Below, in pieces: positions 1 to 5,650 of a stretch of 6,558 nucleotides of DNA. The position numbers and the translations under genes were made by a program. The notes under the pieces are model-generated. The model did no database searches. It was given only the letters and a program-made list of their open reading frames with translations, and had not been told where the DNA came from. Numbering within the stretch: the stretch's first letter is position 1; every line of letters starts with the position of its first letter. The DNA is from Erysipelotrichia bacterium (lineage in GTDB: Bacteria > Bacillota_I > Bacilli_A > Erysipelotrichales > Erysipelotrichaceae), in the NCBI GenBank assembly GCA_009916335.1, contig SAAR01000192.1, forward strand, positions 1 to 6,558, given 5' to 3'.

Positions 1-108
1 ATTGATGATTTTATTTGTTTTTTCAATGAGTAATGATTTATCGACAACCAGAGGAGAATTTAATAACTCTTGATAATCTTGATTGTTTGGATTTAAATAG
101 ATTCCCAT
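1..108 (-). CDS. AAA-ATPase-like/PD-(D/E)XK nuclease family protein, N-terminal fragment
   Basis: Only the first 36 codons are present; the gene continues past the left edge. The reading frame starts at an ATG (complement of 106-108) preceded by an AAAGGA ribosome binding site 8 nt upstream. The translated start, MGIYLNPNNQDYQELLNSPL followed by VVDKSLLIEKTNKIIN, matches the conserved opening of the large Bacillota/Bacteroidota family with an N-terminal AAA-ATPase-like domain (PF09820) and a C-terminal PD-(D/E)XK nuclease-like domain. Members typically begin with G-[IV]-Y-L-N-P, then N-S-x(4)-V-D-K-[TS]-x-L-I. In complete members a Walker A motif follows soon after; it lies outside this window. 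The biological role of the family is poorly understood, and multiple copies per genome are common. The family call is from recognised motifs; nuclease function is not visible here. Confidence 0.75.
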   Translation of the reverse strand, partial: MGIYLNPNNQDYQELLNSPLVVDKSLLIEKTNKIIN

Positions 109-136
109 GTGTATCATCCTTTCTTTTGCTATGTTC

Positions 137-145
137 ATTATATCA
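137..145 (-). promoter_or_regulatory. Extended -10 promoter of the AAA-ATPase-like gene
   Basis: Read on the minus strand this is TG-A-TATAAT, a perfect -10 hexamer with the extended TGn motif. It lies about 28 nt upstream of the start codon at 108. No convincing -35 hexamer lies 16-18 nt further upstream, which is normal for an extended -10 promoter. Transcription would start near position 130 and give a leader of about 20 nt that contains the ribosome binding site. Confidence 0.55.
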
Positions 146-343
146 TAACAATGTTAGGATTCGTATTTTTTAACGATTTCATTATTAACTTTATAAAAAA
201 TTAGTGAAAGGTCTACCCCTTTAGGCATAGAATGGTAGTATCTATATATCGTGCATAGTTTATCAAGTGTATTCTAGTCTTGACACTCCCTGTTTCTAAA
301 GAAAAGAGTTTTACGGACAAAATTGCTAAGTAAAGGAAACGAT
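146..343. other. Intergenic stretch without an intact gene
   Basis: This gap separates the terminator of the lipoprotein gene from the promoter of the AAA-ATPase-like gene. No frame holds a start codon, ribosome binding site and open reading of useful length. On the minus strand, stop-interrupted runs of about 35-40 codons can be read (one ends at the TAA at 152-154), but they have no convincing start. A TTGACA sits at 280-285 on the plus strand without a matching -10. A possible second minus-strand promoter (AGTGAA at 203-208 and ATTATT at 181-186 as written on the plus strand, 16-bp spacer) resembles the one in front of the lipoprotein gene. A decayed gene or insertion-sequence end is possible but not shown. 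Confidence 0.4.
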
Positions 344-370
344 ATTAAAAAAAGGTGATTGCTCACCTTT
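344..370 (-). terminator. Rho-independent terminator of the LppM-like lipoprotein gene
   Basis: Positions 351-358 (AAAGGTGA) and 363-370 (TCACCTTT) form a perfect 8-bp stem around the 4-nt loop 359-362. On the minus strand the stem is followed directly by a T run (the A run at 347-353, partly inside the stem). The structure begins 2 nt after the stop codon of the minus-strand lipoprotein gene. There is no T run on the plus-strand side, so it acts in one direction only. Confidence 0.88.
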
Positions 371-372
371 AC

Positions 373-1137
373 TTACTTATTTTCTGTATCATTATTTTCA
401 CTGTTGTTTTTTTCTACTGCATCATTTGAAGATAGTGTATTGTTTGTGATGTTTTCTTTTTGTAAATGATCAATGTCAGAATGATTTTTCTTCTTTTTAA
501 AGATAAAGAAGATTCCACCAGCAATGATAAGAATCGCAATTACGATAATCACGATAGTAATTGTATGATCACTACTTAATTCACTAGTGATCTCAATTTT
601 CGTATCTTTCAATTTTAATAGATCAATCGTAACAGTTTGATTGTTCACTTCACCTACATTATGCTCTAAAATTTTTCCAGGCATTGTTATATTGAAGTTA
701 AATTCAACCCCTTCCATTGAATCATTAACACTTGCAAGTTCATCATTGGCAAATGAGCCTATATCTTCTTGTCCCATTAAGAAAGTAATGCGATCATCTT
801 TAATGGTAATGACATCTTTGAATCCTTCTGGTGTAACATGTTTCGTATCATAATCCATTTGAAAACCGACATATGCTTCTTCATCAATTGTTTTATTAAC
901 ATCTTTGAAAGTAATATATTTTAGTTCCTCTTGATCCATACCTTCTAACATGCTTTGTTTTAAATCATCAACGCTAGTTTCTGCATATTCAAGTGTCGCT
1001 TTTGAAACTAACATCTCTACACTCATATCGGCACTACCGTCGGATTTGACATCAATATTCATGTTTACTTTAAAACAGCCACTTAACATAAATACTAATG
1101 TACATAAAAGAAAAAGTTGTTTTATTTTTTTCATCAT
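373..1137 (-). CDS. LppM-like lipoprotein with C-terminal membrane anchor
   Basis: A 254-residue exported protein. Residues 3-20 form a lipoprotein signal peptide (KK, hydrophobic core, lipobox LSG-C with C21 as the lipidated residue). The body, about 22-185, is predicted beta-rich and carries the pattern VNMNIDVKSDGSADMSVEML near its start, which resembles the LppM domain. Residues 192-213 are a strong hydrophobic helix followed by KKKK, so the mature protein could be anchored at both ends. The final 40 residues are Asn/Glu-rich, low in complexity and probably cytoplasmic. The open frame extends further upstream, but the start was placed at the MM pair because the signal peptide begins there and an AGGGGGA ribosome binding site (1141-1147) lies 3 nt before the first ATG and 6 nt before the second; the second (1134) is equally plausible. 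It is divergent from pepT and has its own terminator. The function is unknown. Confidence 0.85.
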   Translation of the reverse strand: MMKKIKQLFLLCTLVFMLSGCFKVNMNIDVKSDGSADMSVEMLVSKATLEYAETSVDDLKQSMLEGMDQEELKYITFKDVNKTIDEEAYVGFQMDYDTKHVTPEGFKDVITIKDDRITFLMGQEDIGSFANDELASVNDSMEGVEFNFNITMPGKILEHNVGEVNNQTVTIDLLKLKDTKIEITSELSSDHTITIVIIVIAILIIAGGIFFIFKKKKNHSDIDHLQKENITNNTLSSNDAVEKNNSENNDTENK

Positions 1138-1140
1138 TGA

Positions 1141-1147
1141 TCCCCCT
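1141..1147 (-). promoter_or_regulatory. Ribosome binding site deciding the lipoprotein start
   Basis: On the minus strand this reads AGGGGGA. It precedes two consecutive ATG codons, at 1137 and 1134 (complement), by 3 and 6 nt. The spacing favours the second ATG slightly, which would make the protein 253 residues. It rules out the long upstream extension of the open frame, which would run through the signal peptide and the divergent promoter region. Confidence 0.65.
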
Positions 1148-1160
1148 ATATTTTCTCTTA

Positions 1161-1188
1161 AATATATTTTAACATGAAAATTAGTGAA
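1161..1188 (-). promoter_or_regulatory. Likely promoter of the LppM-like lipoprotein gene
   Basis: On the minus strand, TTCACT (1183-1188, four of six matches to TTGACA) and TATATT (1161-1166, five of six matches to TATAAT) are separated by 16 nt. Transcription would begin near 1154, just upstream of the AGGGGGA ribosome binding site. The region is very AT-rich, so alternative -10 boxes such as TAAAAT a few bases upstream cannot be excluded. Confidence 0.4.
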
Positions 1189-1209
1189 AAGATATATCCA
1201 TAATTTTTG

Positions 1210-1225
1210 TATAATCGTGTATAAT
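1210..1225 (+). promoter_or_regulatory. pepT promoter with tandem TATAAT boxes
   Basis: Two perfect TATAAT hexamers (1210-1215 and 1220-1225) lie 10 bp apart, each preceded directly by TG, so the 8-mer TGTATAAT is repeated exactly one helical turn apart. The downstream box ends 24 nt before the pepT start codon. No good -35 hexamer is seen: 17 nt upstream of the second box is TCCATA, with three of six matches. Either box could be used; the second leaves a leader of about 18 nt. Confidence 0.6.
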
Positions 1226-1249
1226 ACAGTATGAAAAGAGGTTGTTAAA

Positions 1250-2467
1250 ATGAATTTAGTCGAGCGTTTTTTAAAGTATGTAAAAATGGATACACAATCA
1301 AATCCACATAGTGATGCGATCCCTTCTAGTGCAAAGCAACTAGATTTAGCAAATGTTTTAGTGGAAGATATGAAAGCGATGGGGATTGAAGATGCCCATG
1401 TTGATGAGTATGGTATTGTGTATGGAAGTATCCCTTCCAATGTGGAAAAGGAAGTAGATACGATTGGTTTTATTGCACATATGGATACAAGTCCTGATAT
1501 GAGCGGTAAAGATGTACAAGCAAAAATTGTTAAAAATTATGATGGTGGTAAAATTATTTTAAATGAAAAATTAGGAATTAGTATGGATACTCATACATTT
1601 CCATCATTAGCTTTACATAAAGGACAGGATTTAATTGTTACTGATGGAACTACTTTATTAGGAGCAGATGACAAAGCAGGAATAGCAGAAATATTGGATA
1701 TGTGTCAAAAAATCATGCAAGAGAATATTCCTCATGGTGCGATTAAAATCGCGTTTACTCCTGATGAAGAAGTTGGGCGAGGAGCTGATCATTTCAATGT
1801 AAAAGCCTTTGCGGCGGATTATGCTTATACTGTTGATGGTGGAGATATTCATTCCATTGATTATGAAAATTTCAATGCAGCAAGTGCCGTTGTTAATATT
1901 AAGGGAAGTAGTATTCATCCAGGAGAAGCAAAACATAAAATGATTAATGCACTACATGTGGCGATGCAATTTCATTCTTTATTACCAGTAAAAGATGATC
2001 CTGCATTAAGTGAAGGCTATGAGGGATTTAATCATCTTTGTGAAATACAAGGTGGTTGTGAAGAAGCGAAGATGGAATATATTATTCGTAACCATGATGA
2101 AATGTTGTTTCAAAAACAGAAAGAAGATTTTATACGGGCTACAAAGTTTTTAAATGATCAGTATGGATATGAAATGATTAGCTTAGATATTCAGGATAGC
2201 TATGCAAATATGCGACAATTGATTGAAAAGCGTATGGATATTGTCGATAATGTAAAAATAGCAATGAAACAAATTGGCTTAACACCTATTAGTACAGCAA
2301 TTCGTGGAGGAACAGATGGGGCTAGATTAACGTATGAAGGTTTGTTATGCCCTAATATAGGGACAGGTGGATATAACTATCATGGAAAATATGAGTATGT
2401 TAGTATTCAATCTATGCACAAAATTAGTGAATTATTATGTAAAATTGTCGAAAATAATGCAAAATAG
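1250..2467 (+). CDS. pepT: Peptidase T (tripeptide aminopeptidase)
   Basis: A 405-residue cytoplasmic zinc aminopeptidase of family M20B. It removes the N-terminal residue from tripeptides, a late step of peptide use. The family is usually about 405-410 residues, so this copy is complete. Catalytic features are all visible: HMDTSPD with zinc ligand H77 and D79; GADDKAG with the bridging D140; PDEEVGRGAD with the general base E173 and ligand E174; D196 in TVDGGD; and H378 in YNYHGKYE near the C-terminus. The segment NIKGSSIHPGEAKHKMINAL (about 216-235) lies in the lid/dimerisation domain. The ATG at 1250 is supported by an AGAGG ribosome binding site 8 nt upstream and by alignment of the N-terminus (LVERFLKYVKMDTQS) with known PepT. 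It has its own promoter and terminator, so it appears to be monocistronic. Confidence 0.97.
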   Translation: MNLVERFLKYVKMDTQSNPHSDAIPSSAKQLDLANVLVEDMKAMGIEDAHVDEYGIVYGSIPSNVEKEVDTIGFIAHMDTSPDMSGKDVQAKIVKNYDGGKIILNEKLGISMDTHTFPSLALHKGQDLIVTDGTTLLGADDKAGIAEILDMCQKIMQENIPHGAIKIAFTPDEEVGRGADHFNVKAFAADYAYTVDGGDIHSIDYENFNAASAVVNIKGSSIHPGEAKHKMINALHVAMQFHSLLPVKDDPALSEGYEGFNHLCEIQGGCEEAKMEYIIRNHDEMLFQKQKEDFIRATKFLNDQYGYEMISLDIQDSYANMRQLIEKRMDIVDNVKIAMKQIGLTPISTAIRGGTDGARLTYEGLLCPNIGTGGYNYHGKYEYVSIQSMHKISELLCKIVENNAK

Positions 2468-2497
2468 GCTCTAAAATTATTTAGGGCTTTTTCTTTT
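2468..2497 (+). terminator. Rho-independent terminator of pepT
   Basis: GCTCTAAA (2468-2475) pairs with TTTAGGGC (2480-2487) as an 8-bp stem with one G-T pair and a 4-nt loop (2476-2479). A T-rich tract, TTTTTCTTTT, follows at 2488-2497. The stem starts directly after the TAG stop of pepT. The promoter of the next operon begins 2 nt after the T tract. Confidence 0.88.
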
Positions 2498-2498
2498 C

Positions 2499-2507
2499 TG
2501 TTATAAT
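2499..2507 (+). promoter_or_regulatory. Extended -10 promoter of the pilus-like operon
   Basis: TG-T-TATAAT is a perfect -10 hexamer with the extended TGn element. The best -35 candidate (TTTAGG at 2480-2485, 16-bp spacer, three of six matches) lies inside the 3' arm of the pepT terminator, so recognition probably relies on the extended -10. Transcription would start near 2514, leaving a leader of about 26 nt that carries AGAGAGG (2526-2532), 7 nt before the ATG at 2540. Confidence 0.65.
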
Positions 2508-2539
2508 AGGGGTATATGTAAATAAAGAGAGGCAAAACA

Positions 2540-3454
2540 ATGAAGGTGAAATTTCTTTTTAAGGTAGGATTCATCTTTATCATATGTATATGTTTAATAT
2601 CCTGTTCTGCTAATGGGAAAGATGAGGAAAGTTATCCAAGTAAGTATCCTGATTCACTAGCACAAACAAGGGAAGAAGTATTGTTTCCTCAATACCCGCA
2701 AACAAGTGTCCTAAGTGATGGAAGTGTGGCGATGATTGATTATAGCAATGCTAGTGAAGGATATATAGGGGCAAAACTTTTAAAGGAAAGTGATGCAAAA
2801 GTAAATATACAGGTGATGAAAGATGAGGTTAAATATAATTATGAAATTAATTCTTTAGAATATATTTCATTGCCTTTACAAATGGAAAATGGGATTTATA
2901 AATTTAAGATTATGCAAAATGTAGAAGGCGATTCTTATGCAATCTTAGCATCTGTTGATGTAGATGTGAATATGCCTAATGATAAATCAGTGTATTTATA
3001 TCCTAATCAAGTGGTCGATTATCAAGCACAATCACAAGTTGTTGATTTATCATTTGCATTAGTAAAAAAAGATACGAATGATTTAGAGCGAATTAAAACA
3101 TTGTATGAATATGTTGTAGAGCATTTAGATTATGATGATGACAAGGCTAAAAATGTAGTTGGGAAATATGTCTTACCTAATCTTGATAATGCGATTGATT
3201 CAGGAAAAGGGATTTGCTTTGATTATGCATCACTATTAGCTGCTCTATGTCGTATTCAAGGGATTCCTGCAAAAGTTATTACGGGCGAAACAACGATTGA
3301 ATATCATGCATGGGTAGAAATATGGCTAGAAGGAAAAGGGTGGATTAATCCAAAGATAGAATTTGATAAAGATAAATGGACATTAGTCGATCCGACATTT
3401 GATGATAGTACAGGGGAATATGATGGACCTTATGAAGAATATAAACGATATTAA
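2540..3454 (+). CDS. Transglutaminase-like domain lipoprotein
   Basis: A 304-residue exported lipoprotein and the first gene of the pilus-like operon. Residues 1-21 form a lipoprotein signal peptide with lipobox LIS-C (C22 lipidated). Residues about 60-150 form a beta-rich region beginning SDGSVAMIDYSNASEGYIGA, typical of Bacillota lipoproteins of this type. The C-terminal transglutaminase/protease-like domain (about 185-290) keeps a full Cys-His-Asp triad: C226 in GKGICFDYASL, H256 in YHAWVEIW and D284 in LVDPTFD. Such domains may cross-link or cleave proteins or hydrolyse amides; the substrate cannot be read from the sequence. The ATG is supported by AGAGAGG 7 nt upstream. Only 15 nt separate the stop codon from the platform-protein gene, with no terminator, so co-transcription with the pilus genes is likely. 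This family also occurs elsewhere without pilus genes, so a direct role in the machine is inference. Confidence 0.88.
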   Translation: MKVKFLFKVGFIFIICICLISCSANGKDEESYPSKYPDSLAQTREEVLFPQYPQTSVLSDGSVAMIDYSNASEGYIGAKLLKESDAKVNIQVMKDEVKYNYEINSLEYISLPLQMENGIYKFKIMQNVEGDSYAILASVDVDVNMPNDKSVYLYPNQVVDYQAQSQVVDLSFALVKKDTNDLERIKTLYEYVVEHLDYDDDKAKNVVGKYVLPNLDNAIDSGKGICFDYASLLAALCRIQGIPAKVITGETTIEYHAWVEIWLEGKGWINPKIEFDKDKWTLVDPTFDDSTGEYDGPYEEYKRY

Positions 3455-3460
3455 GAAACA

Positions 3461-3465
3461 GAGGG
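3461..3465 (+). promoter_or_regulatory. Ribosome binding site of the GspF/PilC-like gene
   Basis: GAGGG (with an A before it) lies in the 15-nt gap after the transglutaminase-like gene. It is 4 nt from the first ATG (3470) and 7 nt from the second (3473). The spacing favours the second ATG, which would shorten the protein by one residue to MKYKRL. Confidence 0.6.
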
Positions 3466-3469
3466 AACG

Positions 3470-4516
3470 ATGATGAAATATAAAAGATTAACAACAAAAG
3501 AAAAAGGAATCTTCGCAAATGAAATTGCAATCATTCTTTCTTCAGGAATGAGTATTTATGAAGGGTTAGAATTGATTGCACCAGAATTACCTAATGAACA
3601 TATGCGTCATATATGCATAGACTTGCTTAATGAATATCAAAGTAAAGGCAAATTTTATGATGCTTTAAAAGCAAGTCAGGTTTTTGATCAATATATGGAA
3701 GAAATGGTTAAGATAGGGGAAGAAAGTGGGAATTTAGATGATGTGATGCATCAATTAGCATTGTATTATGAAAGAAATGATGATATGCAAATGCAAATTA
3801 AAGATGCGATCACTTATCCACTTATTTTAATGGTGATGATGTTAGTTGTTATTGGTGTGTTTGTATTAAAAATACTGCCAATCTTTCAAAATGTATTACA
3901 CAATGTAGGAACTTCCTTATCGCCACTAGCACAAACGCTAATGGATTTTGGGCAAAACTTTGCATTGATTGCCTTTATCATCTTAAGTGTGTTGGCACTC
4001 ATGATCATTCTCTTTTTACTTTATACGAAGATCAGTAAAGATAAAACATTACAGGAACATTTACTGGCGAAATGTGTTATGACAAAAAAACTGTATACCA
4101 ATATTTCAATGGCGAATATCACATATGCACTATCCTTGTTTTTATCAAGTGGGTATCCTATTGAAGAGGCAGTTAAGTTTTTACCTAATTTTGTGAATCA
4201 CCCTAAACTAAAAATAAAGTTGCAAAAGATCATTATGAAAATGGAAGCAGGTACTTCTTTTGCAGATGCAATCAAAGTAGAAAATTTGTATACAGGGGTT
4301 TATGCAAATATGTTGCAGATTGGTTTTAAAAGTGGGAAACAAGATGAAGTATTAAAAAAGCTAGTACAGCTATATGAAAAAGATGTCGCTATTTCAATTT
4401 CTAACTTTTTAAATATTATTGAACCAAGTATTGTTGCTTTATTATCATTAGTTGTCGGTATTATATTGCTTTCCGTTATGTTGCCACTAATGAGTATAAT
4501 GTCCTCATTAGGATAA
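3470..4516 (+). CDS. GspF/PilC-type inner-membrane platform protein
   Basis: A 348-residue integral membrane protein of the type II secretion F family, the platform that links the cytoplasmic ATPase to pilin assembly. Two T2SSF repeats are visible. The first (about 13-135) has the signature VKIGEESGNLDDVMHQLALY at 80-99 followed by a membrane helix at about 114-138; the second (about 205-345) has the equivalent MLQIGFKSGKQDEVLKKL at 301-318 and ends in a helix at about 325-343. A third helix (about 163-186) lies between them, giving the usual three-helix layout. At 348 residues it is shorter than proteobacterial PilC/GspF (about 400) and close to ComGB-type proteins of Bacillota. The neighbours (pilin-like genes and a PilT-type ATPase) agree with this role. 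The next gene starts 4 nt after its stop. Confidence 0.92.
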   Translation: MMKYKRLTTKEKGIFANEIAIILSSGMSIYEGLELIAPELPNEHMRHICIDLLNEYQSKGKFYDALKASQVFDQYMEEMVKIGEESGNLDDVMHQLALYYERNDDMQMQIKDAITYPLILMVMMLVVIGVFVLKILPIFQNVLHNVGTSLSPLAQTLMDFGQNFALIAFIILSVLALMIILFLLYTKISKDKTLQEHLLAKCVMTKKLYTNISMANITYALSLFLSSGYPIEEAVKFLPNFVNHPKLKIKLQKIIMKMEAGTSFADAIKVENLYTGVYANMLQIGFKSGKQDEVLKKLVQLYEKDVAISISNFLNIIEPSIVALLSLVVGIILLSVMLPLMSIMSSLG

Positions 4517-4520
4517 GGTT

Positions 4521-4832
4521 ATGAAACGCAATAAGATGTTTGTTTTTCAGTGTTTGTTGTTTGTAGGAATTGTCGCTTTTATTTATTTTGCCGTTATGAC
4601 AAGTGATGAAAGTACAAAAAAGGAAAGCACTAGACAAATCGAACAAGCACTAGAAAAAGCATTGATGACTTGTTACAGTGTAGAAGGAGCATATCCTAAA
4701 ACATTAGCACAATTAGTAGAAAACTACCCTGTGTATATTGATGAAGATAAGTATATGATTCATTACATTTATGAAGGAGCAAACATGAAACCTGATATTT
4801 TAGTGATGAGAAAGGATGTAACGCATGAATAA
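4521..4832 (+). CDS. Small pseudopilin-like membrane protein with GspG-like C-terminus
   Basis: A 103-residue protein with a short positive N-terminus (MKRNK), one membrane helix at about 6-26, a charged amphipathic helix at 29-50 and a small C-terminal domain. The segment ALMTCYSVEGAYPKTLAQLV (47-66) resembles the 'A-x(3)-CY-x-x-E-G-x-YP-x-x-L-x-x-L' part of GspG-type pseudopilins, where the helix gives way to the globular head. There is no G|FTLxE prepilin site, because the helix follows almost directly after the start. It could be an uncleaved structural or minor subunit. The ATG is 4 nt after the previous stop, with AGGA (4510-4513) 7 nt upstream; its last 8 nt overlap the next gene. The pilin-like assignment rests on this motif and on context, and no characterised homologue is known to me. 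Confidence 0.7.
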   Translation: MKRNKMFVFQCLLFVGIVAFIYFAVMTSDESTKKESTRQIEQALEKALMTCYSVEGAYPKTLAQLVENYPVYIDEDKYMIHYIYEGANMKPDILVMRKDVTHE

Positions 4833-5286
4833 AGGAAAATTAGCAAATAATGTATTCTTTCTTTCTTTATTATGTATCTTTGTGGTTTGTTCACTTTTCG
4901 TTGTATCGTATCAAATCATTGGGTATCGCTCAATTGTTAAAAAAAATGAAAAAAGTGATGAAACGCATATCCCCTTAGCGTATTTAAGCAATAAAGTAAA
5001 GGCAAATGATGCACAAGGTATGGTTTATATTGAAAATAAAGAAGGTAGCGATGTACTTGTATTAGAAAGTGAAAAGCGTAAAACTTATATTTATGTTTAT
5101 CAAAAGAGGTTGATGGAGTTACAAGCAACAAAAGATTATGCTTTTCAATTTAGTGATGGAGATATATTGTGTGCTGTTGATGAATTAAATATTGAAAAAC
5201 AGGACAATCTTTTAATTTTTCAGGTTCGTATGAAAGATAAAACAATGACATTAAATACAATGTTGCACAGTAAAGGGGGAAAGTAA
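4825..5286 (+). CDS. DUF4860-type single-pass membrane protein (putative minor pilin)
   Basis: A 153-residue protein. Residues 9-33 form a membrane helix near the N-terminus (NNVFFLSLLCIFVVCSLFVV), and the rest is predicted extracytoplasmic and beta-rich. PLAYLSNKVKANDA (50-63), SDVLVLES (75-82) and TYIYVYQKRLMEL (87-99) fit the pattern I associate with the DUF4860 family, which in Bacillota tends to sit beside GspF-like and PilT-like genes. The N-terminal helix has the geometry of a prepilin helix but has neither Gly at -1 nor Glu at +5. It overlaps the previous gene by 8 nt (ATGAATAA), with AAAGGA (4811-4816) 8 nt upstream, so translational coupling is likely. The function is unknown; a minor pilin or assembly-tip role is inferred from position and topology. 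Confidence 0.72.
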   Translation: MNKGKLANNVFFLSLLCIFVVCSLFVVSYQIIGYRSIVKKNEKSDETHIPLAYLSNKVKANDAQGMVYIENKEGSDVLVLESEKRKTYIYVYQKRLMELQATKDYAFQFSDGDILCAVDELNIEKQDNLLIFQVRMKDKTMTLNTMLHSKGGK

Positions 5287-5287
5287 G

Positions 5288-5650
5288 ATGAAAAGAAATA
5301 CAAAATCAATTTCCTTTTTAATGGAATTTATTATTGTTGTCTTCTTTTTTGCTCTTTCTTCTGCAATCTGCACTAGTGTATATGCACACGCTGAAAAGAT
5401 GAATACCCTTGCAAATGATAAAAAAACGGCATTAATCATAGCTAGTAATTATATTGAAGGTATCCATTTGCAAACACAGACAACATTGACATTTAATCAA
5501 GAGGGGACAGTATCAAAAGATTCTTATTTTACATTGAAAGTGAATGTGAATAAAAAAGAACAAGTAAATGAAGTGAAAGTGTATCACCAACAGGAATGTT
5601 TAATCACACTTCCCTATGCACTCTTAGGAGGAAATGATGATGAAGCATAA
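5288..5650 (+). CDS. Degenerate prepilin-like protein retaining the +5-type glutamate
   Basis: A 120-residue protein. The N-terminus reads KSISFLMEFIIVVFFFALSS, aligning with the prepilin pattern G-F-T-L-I-E-hydrophobic: E13 occupies the place of the conserved Glu5 before a helix at about 14-33, but I8 or S7 stands where the Gly at -1 should be. The post-helix stretch YAHAEKMNTLANDKKTALII (32-51) is a continued helix, and a small beta-rich domain follows (about 63-112). A processed or unprocessed minor pilin is the best reading. The start lies 1 nt after the previous stop, with GGGGG at 5275-5279 and 8-nt spacing; the 3' end overlaps the next gene. Classic prepilin peptidase cleavage looks unlikely from the sequence, but the glutamate suggests assembly into a pilus-like fibre. 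Confidence 0.72.
   Translation: MKRNTKSISFLMEFIIVVFFFALSSAICTSVYAHAEKMNTLANDKKTALIIASNYIEGIHLQTQTTLTFNQEGTVSKDSYFTLKVNVNKKEQVNEVKVYHQQECLITLPYALLGGNDDEA
5626..5631 (+). promoter_or_regulatory. Ribosome binding site ahead of three consecutive ATG codons
   Basis: A perfect AGGAGG lies inside the end of the preceding gene. The three in-frame ATG codons at 5634, 5637 and 5640 are 2, 5 and 8 nt away. The first is too close; the third has the best spacing and is used here as the start, with 5637 as the alternative. Confidence 0.7.

Noticed and set aside
227..276. TAGAAT...ATTCTA inverted repeat
   Set aside because: Only 6 bp of stem with a 38-nt loop in AT-rich DNA; expected by chance.
280..308. 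TTGACA at 280-285 as a plus-strand promoter
   Set aside because: The hexamer 17 nt downstream is AAAGAG, not a -10 box, and no plus-strand gene follows before 1250.
641..1177. Plus-strand open frames of 70-75 codons opposite the lipoprotein gene
   Set aside because: They are antisense shadows of the lipoprotein coding sequence and have no ribosome binding site or family features.
1138..1440. Upstream extension of the minus-strand lipoprotein frame to an ATG at 1440
   Set aside because: It would cover the divergent promoters and the start of pepT. The lipoprotein signal peptide and ribosome binding site place the start at 1137 or 1134.
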